Shown piece by piece: positions 39,801 through 54,400 of a stretch of 64,000 nucleotides of DNA (position 1 is the stretch's first letter; the number at the start of each line of letters is the position of its first letter). The stretch lies in NCBI GenBank assembly GCA_963576725.1, contig OY755241.1, positions 29,886,853 to 29,950,852 on the forward strand, in the 5' to 3' direction. A program made the position numbers and the translations under genes. Below the pieces are notes generated by a model. The model saw nothing but the letters and a program-made list of their open reading frames with translations, was not told the DNA's origin and did not search any database. The stretch is from Azorinus chamasolen. Its lineage: Eukaryota > Mollusca > Bivalvia > Cardiida > Solecurtidae.

Positions 39801-42800
39801 TTACCTACAGGTGATTAGACACAGCCTTCAAAGAAAGCTAGCAACAAATCAATAGATACCAATCGAAAAAGGGAGATAACTGTTTAAATAAACCATCTAC
39901 ATGTAAATGAATGACGATACCATACAGCGTTCCATATAGATATACTATAATAAACGAGGCCCGCTCAAATAATCAGTGGCAACACATTAACAAGAAATGA
40001 ACTCAATAAAACTGTTTTAAGTTTTTGCATTTTGTTAATTTTTCCCTACATATCAATTCAATGCTTGAAATAGATATCAACTCTTTGCATGCTCAGTAAA
40101 TTTTTGTCATCTACTCAACTGTCATCTGCAATACAGCAAATCCACGCTAATGCGACCACATGAAAGAGGTATAATTCTGGGTACTAGATGCAGGTGGTAG
40201 CTTAATGTAGGACAATAGTAATGCAGAAAGCTGCTAGGAGCTTTCTGCATTACTTTTGTCCTGCATTAAGCAACAACCTGCTTATAAAGACTCCCATGTT
40301 TATTCATTAAGTCGTCGCATTAGAGGGGTTCTACTGTATTTTCAAAACGTAATTTTCATTGTGATTGTTTTTTCTGAGTGGCAAACAGTTTGGATCTAAG
40401 ATCAACTCCAATGTTTTGTGCTGCCTGATCTGGATCCAAGTTGTTTGCAAAGGACACAAATGGTGGGAAAACCCACCATCAGCACGCAAAGATTAATCCA
40501 ATGATAAAGAAGATTTTAAAAACAAAACAGTTTTATTTGTTTCTTTCTTTCCTGTCAAATATGAAATTCCTTTAACTCAATTGCATTTTTAGTTTATATG
40601 TCAACATGAGAGGTTGAAAGGATGTACATATGTGTGGATGGACGAGAGCAAGGCTATTTGCTAGTGAGGGGCATCACCATACTAATCAATGAACAAATAC
40701 ACCTGATGGTTCCAATCTTTGATAATCAAAGCGGTGCAGGTGCGGCTGCAGTATTCTTTGCATGGGATCAATGTATTGAACATCAAATTTCTGATATCAA
40801 CTAAGTGCGCTTTGGTATGAAATTGCAAATCTATAAGGGAAAGTATTAACACTCTTTCCAGCAGATAATTCAGTTGCAGCTGACACTTCAGTCATTTCCT
40901 GCTATGCTTATTATCAAACTGACCACTCTCAGTCAATGAGCTTAATTACTAAATCGCTTGCATAAGGTCCTCAGATGTGCACTTCTATATTCATTGAGTA
41001 ACTGCCTCTGGGAGAATACTTTCATTCATATTATGGTCATATGATTTTGTCATGTGACTGATATTTGTATATCCGTGCCCTCTACTTACACATTATTGTA
41101 TTTTGTGGATTATTTTGCACATACTAAACCAAAGCTAATGTAAAGAAGCATTTTCATATCAGACATAGTATACCTTGATTGTTTGCAGATGCCATGTTAT
41201 TAAACCCGTTTTGTATCCATCAAATGCATGTCAATAAATTGCACTTGACTGCTATGCAGAATGGCAGTTGTCAGGTATGTCTGTTAAGCATAGGATTGAC
41301 GTGAGAATACTACCTTTGTATCCATTGCTTACGCAAAGAATACAAAAATTGTGACATTCAAGACTTAACCCTTTGAGCGTTGAGTTTCCATATAGGAATG
41401 ATCCATCATTGCTTAATGACTGGGTCCAATTTCAGGCCTAAATTTGCCTTGAAGTTTGAATAACAAACAATGCAGACCCTGATCAGAGGGCTCCTCTAGG
41501 AGCCCTCTGGTCTGGGTCTACACTGTTTGCAAAGGCAGGTACACTGGTTTCTTGCTTTCAAGGGGTTAAACGGACCACTGGTACAATGGTGCAGCCTGAA
41601 TTGAACTTTGAGTAAAGGTTAGCTGCATGCATATGCTATAAAACTAACAACAGAACTAAATGCAGTAAACAACAAACAATATTTATGCAGATCTACAAAG
41701 GGTAAAAGCTTTACCTTAATCCTTTACCTCATGTATATTTACAAATAATGACATCCTGAATATTTATTAGCTGAATTTTTATAACGTTTCTAATCCTTTA
41801 CCTCATGTATATTTATAAATAATGACAGCTGAATTTTTTATAATGGCATATTGACCCATTACCGCATAGGCTATTTTTAGATACAACCTATTCGAATAAA
41901 TCTAGATTAACTAGAGAAAAAGAAAATTTTAGAATTGTGTGGTTTGAAACCATTGTGAAAAATTGAGCATTCGCTCCTATAGGAGCAAATGCTCTATTTA
42001 TCACAATGGTTTCACATGGTGACTTTTACAGAGTCGTCAAGTCATCAATATGAAGGAATGGGTTAATGCAGGAAAGTCTGGCAATAGCAGATTATGCTGA
42101 AATGAAATCAGTATTATTTCAAAAGCCACGGAGCAGACGCTGATCAAACAACTGCTATAGGAGTTGTCTGATCTTGAACTACTCAGTTTGCAAAGGTGTT
42201 AAAAGTGTATCTATGGAGTAAAGGGTTAACATATAACAACGATTTTGGAATTTTCTTTGAAACTTAGAAAAATGTGATCATTTTCAACAGCATATTTTCT
42301 TTTATACATTCTCTTCCTTCATGGACAGAATTTTATGCAGGGGCATTCTTTTATTCATTAATGGCACAGTATTTACACAGTGATTACCTTTGCAAACAGT
42401 ATTTGGATCCAAATAAGCCAATGAGTACCTTGGCAACAAAACTGCAGAGGTCAAGATAAAATGCGTAAATTTCAACATTTTCAAGAATAACTCCTTTATT
42501 TCTTCACCAAACCCTATACTGTGACCACTCTTTAGAATCAGCTCTTCGAGACGATTCTAAAGAGTGGTCACACTCTATAGAATCATCTCTTCAAGACAAT
42601 TCTAAAGAGTGGTCAAAGTATAAGGTTTGGTGAAGAAATGACCATTTAAGTAGTTGGGTATGCACCCTTATCTGTAGCTCTGTAACTAAATCCTGATAAC
42701 TCACTGAGTAACATGGCAACTCAACTGGATTTGACATTCTGAATTTGTCTTCCAGACAAAAGTAACTTTGCATGCAAGAGTTTAGCAAATGTAAACGGCC

Positions 42801-45800
42801 ATTCTTCAGATAGAATCACCCAACCTTCCAACCCTTTCCCATTTAAATTGACTTTTTGCGCACTTTGTTGTCTGGAACAATGTTGATGCGAAGTTTTTTC
42901 CAATCCTCCTCAAAAGAGTGTCAAATTGTTTGCATTCTGATGACATGTCTATTGGACATTTAATCTGACTGGGGTGTGCTTTTTTGCAAACAGAGAAGAC
43001 CCAGATCAGATGGCTCCTATAGTAGCGATATCATCAGAGTAATGTTTTGGAATTTAAGTTATATGTATTACCAGAGCTACAAATAAACATGAGTACTCAA
43101 ATGCTAAAATCGTCATTTCTCCGCCAAACAGTATATTGTAACCACTCTTTAGAATCATCATGAAGAGATGATTCTAAAGGGTGGTCACAACATAGGGCTT
43201 GGTGGAGAAATAAAGAAGTTATTCCTTAAAATGTTTTAATTGACGTATCTTATCTGGACCTCTGGAAGTTGATGACAAATTGGCTGACAAGGGTTACTAA
43301 GTTCTGAAAGGGTTGAAGAAAACAAACTACAGAGGGTAAAAGGCTGGACTGACCCCAGAGACAAATTTCCATAACCACTGGAAATATTAAAGTCAAATTC
43401 AAATACATGTAATTATACCAACTTTTCAAAAGCAAAGCAAGATTTTTAAATTACATGTATGCAATATGAAAAAAAAGATATAAAAACAGATATAAAAGTT
43501 TCTGATTATTGTAAAACCTGTCCAATGCAAACACTAACAAGAGGGCCATGATGGCCCTGATATCGCTCACCAGACAATCAGAGGAAAATTTTCAGTTTTC
43601 AATATGTTTCTATTGAAAACTGGCCACCCCTGGAGCGGGGCCAATTTTGACCCCAGGGGCATAATTTATTCAACTTTTGTAGAGGACCTGCACATGATGC
43701 TATGTGCCGAATATGAGAGCTTAGAACCTTCCAGTTTCAGAGGAAGAGATTTTCAAAGTTTTCACTATATGTTTCTATTGAAAACTGACCACCCCTGGGA
43801 TGGGGCCAATTTTGACCATAGGGGCATAATTTATTTAACTTTTGTAGAGGACCTGCACATGATGCTATGTGCCAAATATGACAGCTGAGAAACTTCCAGT
43901 TTCAGGAGAAGATTGTCAAATTTTTCACAATATGTTTCTATAGAAAACAAGGCACCCCTGGGGCGGGGTCAATTTTGACCCCAGGGGCATAGTTTATATA
44001 ACTTTTGTAGAGGACCTGTGCCAAAGATGAAAGCTGAGAACCCTATAGATTCAGGAGATGTTTAAAGGTTCAAATTGTTGACGACACACAACACACCACA
44101 CACGCGGATGGACGACTGACATTAGGCAATCACAAAAGCTCACCCTGAGCACTTTGTGCTCTGGTGAGCTAAAAACAACACCTATAAATCAATTCATTCA
44201 GATATGATAAAAAATATTAATATCTGAATTTAAAACCATTCCCATTCATATTTCATCTTTATCATGACCTTACCGATCAGTGACCTCATCAAAGCAGCTC
44301 ATTACAATCAAAATGTCAACAACATATTCATGATAAATTTGGCGATTCTAATGAGCTTTTGAGAACTGAAGCAATTTTGCAGCAACTTGATGGTAAGAGA
44401 ACAAGCAAGTATTGTCAAGCAAGGGAGACTGCTCTTTGCATTTCTATACACCATACAAATTTCTTGAAATACTTTTAATAAATTTTAAGTCAAGGTCAGG
44501 GTCAAGATTGTTAGAGACACCAAAGTAGTATGACACTCTGCCTTCTCAAGGTGCATCTACACAAGAAATTATGAAAACCTAACTCATGGGCTAGAGGATA
44601 TATCATCAGGACAAATTTCAGACAATTTTTTACTAAAACTGAGGTCAAGATAAAGAGATACCGAAGTAGTATGCAATATTTTTCCATGCCAATATGCACC
44701 TACTTAACCCTTCGCTTGCTATTCGCGTCAATATACCTACCTGTAAATAGTGAAGACCCAGATGAGACAGCTCCTGCAGGAGCTGTCTCATCAGGGTCTG
44801 CACTATTTACAAGTTGATTGTGCAACCAGTGCACTCCAGAGCAGTGATTGCACAGCGAAATACTTGTACACAGTGACGATATATGTAATTATACAACAGT
44901 ACAAGGGTAAAGAAGGAGAACTGTATTTTATAATTCAGCAAGAGAAGGGTTAATAATTTTTTTAAATGAGGATATATCATCCAGACAAATTTAAGACAAA
45001 TTTTTACTAAAACTGAGGTCACGATCACGGTCAAGGTCACAGAGACACCAAGAAGTATGCAACACTTCCCTTTCCCAAAATGCACTCACACAATATAAAT
45101 ATAATTATTTGGAAATCCTAATCCAAGGGGTTGAGGATATATCTAGACAAATTTCCTGACAAATTTTCACTAAAATTGAAGTCAAGGTCACAAAGACAGT
45201 CCATTTATGCCTAATATATATTATTTGGTTCACAACAGGTTCTAAACAGTCTCATCTTCAAAACGAAAATCGGAATATTTGACTATGATGGTTTGAACAC
45301 GTTCACAAAGAAATACAGAAGCTTAATGAGTTTATACAAGTGTATTAAATTAAAGGGAGGTAATTCAAATCACATGCCATATTCTGGAAATTACCTCCCT
45401 TTTACACCATAATATTGTATTTATTCATGCATCCAATAAATTACCAATAAACTTTTTTAATTGGTTACACAATGCAAATCTGCACAAATATGTTGGTTTT
45501 ACTCTATAAAAAGGGATAAAACAAAAGCAGGAAAATTTAGTGTACTCTACCTCCAGTCAGCATCACCGAATATACCACCAAACAAACTAGATCAATGGAC
45601 GGAAGAGTATGTGAGTTACATGCTCCAATACTAGAACATCTATAAACTGACTACTTAATAACTGTGTCTTTGAAACAAGGATATTGCTTAATGCAAAATG
45701 AAATTCATGCAGAAAGTTCCTATGGGAGCTTTCTGCATTACTTTTGTCCTGAATTAAGCTTCCACCTGCTTTTAAGATCCAGAATTAGACCTCCATTAGG

Positions 45801-48459
45801 TAGTCATTTCAGAGAGGTTATTTCAGCACTCTAATGACCCTAAATATTCAGACACCAAATCGGAATTTCCTTCTCCACCACTTTGTAAAGATGAATACAT
45901 CATTTCTGCACTGTTCTGACAATACCAATTAAACCAAATTAATTAGCCAATAGTGTAGACCTTGTCAAGGCTAAACTGATCCTTTGAGTTCAGTTTCATC
46001 TGGGTCTGCATTATTTGCCCCAGTTTGTCTGGCCAAATATTCCGGGTAATTAGGGTGGTCTCTAAACTACAAATCAAAGCCAGGATATCATGCATGGGAA
46101 CAGGTAACATCCATGCATTTGATTATAGCTTGCTCCTTTGCAAACAGAGTAGACCCAGATCAGACAGCTCCTGTAGGAGCCGTCTGATAAGGGTCTGCTC
46201 TGTTTGCTTATGAAATGACATAGATTTGACTCTATAGCTGAGGTAATAAAATCCAGTGTTCATGTACAATTATAAAAGTTCAAATTCATGATGTAACCTT
46301 TTCTTACAAGAACATTGAACAGGTAAACGGTTAAATATTGATCGAACAGAAAAGATACTAGGCAACATAAAATATATGATACAAGCCACAAAACAAGAAA
46401 AAAGCTTACTCTTATATCTTGCCAATAAGTATACATCCTGATCAGCTGTGTGAGAAATGCAGCATCTGATCTGGGCCTATATCCTTGGTTAGCCCTTTCT
46501 CTCATATATTATAAATGCTTTTTCATGCCTTTGCAAACAGAGTAGACCCAGAACAGACGGCTATTACAGGAGTCATCTGATCAGGCCTGCTCTGTTTGCT
46601 TATGAAATTTTAACAGACCTGACTCTACAGTTTCTACCAATAGCTATTTTCAACACCTACTGAATATTCAAAGACAAAATAGTTACAATGAAATATGGAA
46701 GGTAGAACACTAGCCATTTTAGAAAATGAAGAAATAGATCTATCAAAATCCATTAGTAAATAGAGCAGATCCTTATTAGACAATTCCTACAGGATCTGTC
46801 TGATCTGGGTCTTCTCTGCTTGCAAATTCTTGAAAAGGCGTACATATGAAAGTAAAGGTCAAAATTATATCTACAGAAAAGCATACTAACACAGAACATA
46901 AAGAAGAATGAATACAACTTTTATAATTTTGGGAAGTGAATATACTAAATACAGTCTGAGATGCATTGACTGTGTCTGAAATGTGAACTCTGGAGATCTT
47001 GAGCTTCTCACAGAGTATCCTTGTTATCTATTGCTTTACCTTTTATTCCACAGATCTTATGTCTTTGCAAACAGAGTAGACCAACAGTGGAAGCCATCTA
47101 ATTTGGGTCTGCTCTGATTACTTATGGAATGATATAGCATGTGTAAAACATAAGATGTAGGTGTGAAACAGTTTATATCTAGATGAGCTGCCACTTAGCA
47201 GCTCAATAACCCTTTACTCCATAAATATGCCTTTCTACACCTATGAAAACAGAGTAAACCCAGATCAGACAGCTCCAGTAGGAGCCATCTGATCAAGGTC
47301 TGCTCTCTTTGCTTATGATATAATAGATATGATTCTACAATATCTGCAATTACAAAACATTCCTGTGTCCATGTGCTATTGTAACTATTATAACAACTAC
47401 AGTTGAACTTCGATATCTCGAACTAGGATAACTCAAACTTCTGGATTATTCAAACAAAAAGTTCAGTCCTTTCAAAATTTACAGAATTGCTCTAAAATGT
47501 ATCACCACAGATATCTAGAAACACATGTAACAGCTTAATACAGGTCTAAAGTAATGCTGAAAGCATTACTTTAGACCTGTATTAAGCTGTGAACTCAAGA
47601 AATTGTTTAGATTAGAAAGCAGACAACTCAAACTGCTGTTATCTTGAGCTAACTTTTATAGTCTCTTGAAGTTCGAAATACAAAAGTTCAACTGTAATCG
47701 AATTAGTTTCATGAGGTCATTATTTCTTACATGAATATTCATGGATTAAAAGGTTAACCCTTTACCTCATAGGCTATTTTTAGATACAACCTCATTGAAT
47801 AAATCTACCAAAAAGGAGCATTAACTGGAGAAAAAGAAACATTTAGAATTTTGTAGTTTGAAACCATTGTGATAAATAGAGCATTTGCTCCTATAGTAGC
47901 AAATGCTCTATTTATCACAATGGTTTCACAAAATGACTTCTACAGAGTTGTCAAAAGTAGTCAATATGAGGGAATGGGTTAACATGGCCTCTCATATAAT
48001 AAATCTTTTTAAATATGATAAATCTGCCTGAAGAAAGCTAAAGATTAACCAGTCTGTGACTGGGTTTGTTCAGTGCCACTAACCTGGGTCTGACTTTGTT
48101 GTCTATGTGACTCCGAACCTTCAACTCTCCATCCTTCTGCAGCCGACCATAGTCTTTCAAAGATGTGTTCTGTGGCTGAAACACGTACACCAGCAGAGCA
48201 ATAGATAAAGAAGTGTATTCAAATATTAAAATTATTGCAATACTATTACAATAGTTATTGCCAAGATTTGAAAACTTGTAGAAATGCAAATTTGCACATT
48301 GTAAGATATAACTTTGCTGTAAATACTTACTAAAAAAGTTTGTGGCAATAATTTAAAATGAATTGGGCTGTGCCACTTGTGTTTTACCGCTTCTGTTTTT
48401 AAGTTACAGGGGTGAGAATTTTCTGTGGATTTCGTTTCACTCAGGGCCGTATTTGAGAT

Positions 48460-48492
<33 letters not shown>

Positions 48493-51400
48493 TATGGCGA
48501 TTAATTCAAGGAATTATTATTTGCTGATATATTTTTCAATTTTCCTCTTTTTTCACCAACGGCCATTCTCACCCCTGTTTTAACAAACTCGATCTCCGCG
48601 ATGGTCATCGCCATCTTGGAAACGCAATGCCAATTATATGAACGAACTATCGATAGTCAGAGCAACTATCGCAATAGTCTATCGTCAATTGGAAATAACT
48701 ATCGATAGTGTAATTGGGATAGAGAACTATCACGATAGTTTGATGTATTGTTACACCACTAGTCAATATATAGTGGTCAAAATCTAGGTATTTATGGAGA
48801 TTTATTGTTGAAAATGTTTTTAAATTATGTATTCTATCTCGGCATCTGCACTACTGATTATTAAACTAGAACTATCACTTAAGGTCATGAATACCCCAAC
48901 ATGACAGCCTCGATTACATGCTCAAATAACAAAATAGACTCAAAGGTAAAGGGAGATAATTCTGCAATGCCTGGCACTAACCACATGAAAATTGTGTCTT
49001 GCAGACCTACTTTCCATGGTTATCATATATGACAAGTATCAATTCAATAACTTTCAAAATGAAGGAGTAGTTTGTAACACTATGACAAAAATTACTCAAA
49101 GTTTAAGGGGAGATAAACTGAAAGACTGAAACTTGAAAGGCAGTTCTTATAAGTAGTAGAATAATAGGGTTTGGATAGATTAGTATTCCTCCTATCTACA
49201 AGCTCAAATTCAGGCCAAGGATCAATACTAAGTGTGTTTGTTAGAGATGGGGGCCTCACCATCTGCAGGTCAACAATGCTGTTTTGTATCTCCTGTATGA
49301 GCTGCAGGGCTTCGTTGTCCCGTTTCACCTCATTCACATACAATGACAAGTCTTGCATCTCCTCCAGGGCCGTCTGTAGATGTTCCTGCTCCTCTGACTT
49401 TTTATCTGTGTTCTTTTTCAGTTCCTGAACGTGAGACAAATCATGACAATAGCAGGTACTTTATGACTTATATAAACAGTGTTGACCCTGATAAATTGCA
49501 GCACTAACCCATTTGCTCCCAGTGGATTCTTCCATGCTTATATATTGGATTAGTCCATTTTTTATCTAAGGGGTGCCTGGTCTAAATTTTCAATTTCACT
49601 TTGTTTTATATTGAAATTCCTATCAGCAAACAGTGTAGACTCTGATCAGACACCGCATTATGCGGCGTCTGATCAGAGTCTACACCTTTTGTCTACGTCC
49701 CATATATGGGATCTTGGGAGCAAATGGGTTAAAGACAAAATTAAGAAAATTGTGTTTATAGGACACCGATACACCACTGGCAATGTTGTCTCTAAATTAA
49801 GCACTTTTCACATTATGTTTTCGCTGATGTGAAGATGCTCATAAAGAATGGAATTTTTACTGTGACTATATACAGTATTAAACTTATTTCATGAATTCAG
49901 TTTATGGGGAGCTTTAGGGTTGAAATTTAACCAGGCTTTACAGCGATAATTAATTATTCGTTGAAAAACTCAAAACTCGAATTATCACTGAAGATAAATA
50001 ATGCCCCTAAACAAGCACTTGTCGGAGTGCTATCCTGAATTATCAAGTGGCCATTACTCTGTGAAACATCGTCCAAACAGAAGCTCTGACCACAATTGTG
50101 TAGCAATCTATGAATCTCCTCACAATAATGAACATTCCTGTCAGCCGTGTCCGAAATATTATACTGACAAGAAACACCAATAAACCAACCAATTGGTGGA
50201 TATGGTGACTCCTATGTACTGTCCCATACACGAAATACAGTGAAATCTCTCGATCGTTCCAAATTTTAATAATTAAGAATTGAAAACTTTTTAGGCAAGT
50301 GGTTGCTTAATGCAAGGAGAAAGTCATGCAGAAAGCTCTTAGAGGAGCTTTCTGCATGACTTTCACCCTGCATTAAGCTGTCACCTGTCTTAAAGACCGA
50401 TAATGATACTTGTTTTAGCGTTCAAACTTTTGTGGTTCTACTGTAGCATTGTGGGAGTATTACAATCAGTTATGTAAGGAAAGCCACTTACCCTTAACAA
50501 CAGGTGGTATTTTAATACTCTTTGCATTGGCACATGGAGCAAGTCTCGTAAACGGAATCTCGCTTCATTAGCAGTATTTTCACATTCCTGTAAGACATGA
50601 AAAGAGCCTCAATACAGTTTAACAACAAGCATGTACAATATTAATATTTTACCTAATGAATATAATATGCATGATAAAAGTTTTAACACAGCGACCCCAA
50701 TGCAATGTTGCTGCCACCAACACTGTGACTATGGCAATAACTTTCATTTTTCCTTTGAAAAAAAAAGAAGAGCTCAAACTCTTACAGCTAGATAAGGGAT
50801 AGCTGAGATTGTATATAGAGGATCTGTCACTAGTTGTCTTTTAAGATCACATGTTCCTAAACGAGCCTTAGAAAATGTTATTAAGCGAGCCTTTGGCGAG
50901 CTTAATAACATTTTCTTGGTGAGTTTAAGAACATGTGATCTTAAAAGACAACAAGCATCAGATTCTTTTTCTCACATAACAAAAACAGTGTATTTCCGCC
51001 GTTTTAATGACATGTAAACATCGGTTTCCATGGTTTGACGTCATATATGATGTATGACGTCATATATATTCTAAAGTGTTCTTACACGTGTTACTGATAA
51101 GGAAATCTTAACCCGTTGTTCTAGCCCGGAGATAAGGGAAGTTATGTGATAAAAACCTTTCCCTCATGAATATTTAATTTAGAAATAAGAACTGTATGAA
51201 TATCAATTAACCTAATTTTTAACATCAACAAAGGAAGTTTTTACCATTGCAGAAATTCAAAAACCAGGATCCATGCTTATAAAGCTTTTAGTTGAGTATG
51301 AGATCGTTCTCAAATCTGACCAATCAAAAGCTTGAGAATTCAAATCTGACCAATCAAAAGCTTTATAAGCATGAACGAACTCAGACTCAACTAAAAAGTT

Positions 51401-54400
51401 TTATAAGCATGGACCCTGATCTATTTCATAAGCAAACAGCAGGAGCAATCTGATCTGGGTCTACTCTTGTTTGCACGGGCATGAAAAGAGGTTTATATGT
51501 GAGAAAGGGTTCAGTGTAATCCAGTCCTCATATGTCAGTCAAGTAAGGGGTCCCCACTCACCTCTATTTTCTCCTTCACCGCCTCATTTTTCTTCACAAG
51601 CTCCTCAATATGGTCCTGGGCCCGCGGCAAATTAGAACAGTATTCACCATACAACAGGAACTTTCTCTTCCAGTTTATGAACACACTGTGAATTTTAGGT
51701 TGTGCTGATGTGACCTCTCTCTGTAACTCTGAGTAGAAACCTGTGTGTACTTCTAATAATGGCTAAAAAGAAACAAGAGTAGAGTAACATTAGTTTGGTA
51801 AACATTTGTGTTGAGATTCCATCCATTTAACCCGGTACTCCATAAATATGCTTTTCAACTACATTGCAAACAGCGAAGACCCAGATCAGATGGCTCCTAT
51901 AGGAGCCACTTGATCAGGGTCTGGTCTGTTTGCTGACGGAATAACATTAATCTGATTCTACAGTTTCTGTCATGGCCAAAACTTTTTGTGTTCATATTCC
52001 ATCACAAAATAACAGCCGTATGAGGTGCCATTGCTCATCATATTTGGTGCTTGTCTAACTAAATTAAAACTTTGACAAAAATAAAGTACATTAACTCAAA
52101 AAAAATTGAAATCAAGAGTTATGGTTCTTATGTAGGGGCCTCAATGAGATCTACCAACCTAAGTTTCATGTTGATACTTTTTATACTTTTCGAGTAATGA
52201 GCAACATTAAAGTTATTGCATGCCGACGACGACGATGCCTACAGCCCAGTGATCACAATAGCTCAATGTTTCTTCAAAACAGACCTGCTAAAATTATCAC
52301 AATAATATTCATGATGTCAAATTTTTCTTACATGAATATCCATTGAGTAAACAGTTATAATATTATGTCTGAGGCCATAATACTACGTCATCTAATTAGG
52401 ATCCAGATAAAACACTAAGTAACTCATCATATAATTAGGATCCAGATAAATATACTAAGTAACTCGTCATCTAATTAGGATCCAAACTGTTTGATACTCA
52501 ATTTATGCTTTTTCAAACAAACTCCCTCTATTGCGATTTTGTTTCCCAAAATTGGGAAAAATATTACCTATTTTGTATCGGGAAGGGGTCCTTTTAACAT
52601 ACCCCTCCCTATAGGTGCCGGAAAAAGGCCTGGTTTCCGAGATATGACTCCGGACAGATAAAAATATTATTTTTTTCGTTCCAAGGTCAAAAAGAAAGAT
52701 ACTTGCAGGGTCACATTTCTTTATCTTACTTTACATTTACACAATCTTTATCTTACTTTACATTTACACAAAATTTCATAGAAAAACTCTGGAAAAGCTC
52801 TGGATAGACAGAAAGTTTACACTTTTAGCAAAACAAAGGGGCTATAACTCCTGTGTTTCAAGGTCAGGATAAGTGATACTTGCTGGGCAAGATTTATTTA
52901 TGCTACTCAACATTTACACAAAGTTTCATAGAAAAATGCCACACAGTTTCTGAGAGATGTCTCCATACAGAAAAAAGATTACGTCTTTTGACAAATAAGG
53001 GCCATAACTCCAGTCTTCCAAGGTCAACGTGAGCAATACTTGCTAGTGTTGGAACGATTACCCAGTTAACTGTTGCAGATTACAAAATGGTAATTAACCG
53101 GTTACAAAATCCATAACAGGTTAACCGGATTGGTTACTTCCCTTAGTTGTTATCAGTTTGGTTGGTTCAGTAGTAGAGTGCTTAAGGTTACAAAGGTCAT
53201 AAAAAGACTTTTAAATTTGTTTTCATGTTCAATAAAACTATTGAAGTATATGTATTTATTTCAAAACATTTTTAGTTGTTTTTGTTTTTTTAAATTAGCA
53301 GATCAAACCATCAATTTTCTTCTTCATTAGCAGTTGCAAACGATGCATTTAGTACAAAGATTTACGGTGTACCCAGGTTTGAATGATCGTATGACAGAGC
53401 TCTGATTAACCAGTAACCAATTTCCAGTAACTGTTTCAGCACTACATACTTGCAGGCATATATTTACACAAAAAACTGCAAAAATATGGAAAGTTTCATT
53501 TGTCTCTGCCAAGTGCTCTGTTGTTCAGTTTTGATACAGGTTAGGCATATGTGCAGACTTACCTCTATATTTGAAAATATGACTTCTTTATCTGGCTGTG
53601 ATATGACACTCTTCAGAGGCTTTATAAAGTGCTGTAAGAAAACAGATCACTAATTACCATAAGTAATTGAACCAACAGGCCTAGATTTATAGTGCAGACC
53701 ATGATCAAACTGTGTCAAGCTTAGGGTGAATATTTAGTGGGTTTTCTAAAGAAAAGTGTAACATGACAAACAGTGCAGACCCTGACGAGAGGGTTCCACC
53801 AGGAGCCCTCTCATCTGGGTCTACACTGTTTGCATAAGACATTAGCCACTTGTGTCCCACACTGTAAGAGCTGTAAGAAAACATGTCACTAATTAGCATA
53901 AGTAATTGAACCGACAGGCCTAGGATTATAGTGCAGACCATGATCAAACTGCTACTTTGACTATTCCAAAATTCAAACAGGTCAAGCTTATGGTGAATAT
54001 TTAGTGGTTTCTCTAAAGAAAATTGTAACATGACCAACAATGCAGACTCTGATGAGAGGGCTCCTCTAGGAGTGTAGCTAGCTCCACTAGGAGCACTCTC
54101 ATCTGGGTCTTCACTGTTTGCAAAGGACATTAAATTTATAAAATTAGTGACTCATGTCCCGCATGGTAAAGGGTAAGATATGTGTACTAATCAATCAAAA
54201 TCTCTTATTTCTCCAACAAAGCCTATCTTTCTGTAATGTATTAGAATTGGCTCTCTGAGATGATTCTAATAGGTAGCAACAATATTGAGTTTGGTGGTGA
54301 AATATAAAAAAAATTCTATATATAACTCTTATCTACTGTTCTTCTACTGTTTAACCCTTTCCTTGATCTACATTTATTCCAAATTTCAATATCTACTGAA

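Noticed and set aside
40622..40804. 60-codon plus-strand frame in a repeat-poor stretch
   Set aside because: No motif, no splice or promoter context, and length expected by chance in this composition.
43604..43888. 94-codon plus-strand frame with internal repetition
   Set aside because: Tandem segments of the GCT-1 repeat; same segments elsewhere carry stops.
49092..49439. 115-codon frame taken as a complete small gene
   Set aside because: Only 49260-49424 is coding; the ends are intron read-through past a GT donor and an AG acceptor of Vav.
53705..54130. 141-codon minus-strand open frame
   Set aside because: It spans the tandem intron duplication and two TTAA-4-like cores; the two halves repeat each other and show no protein family.
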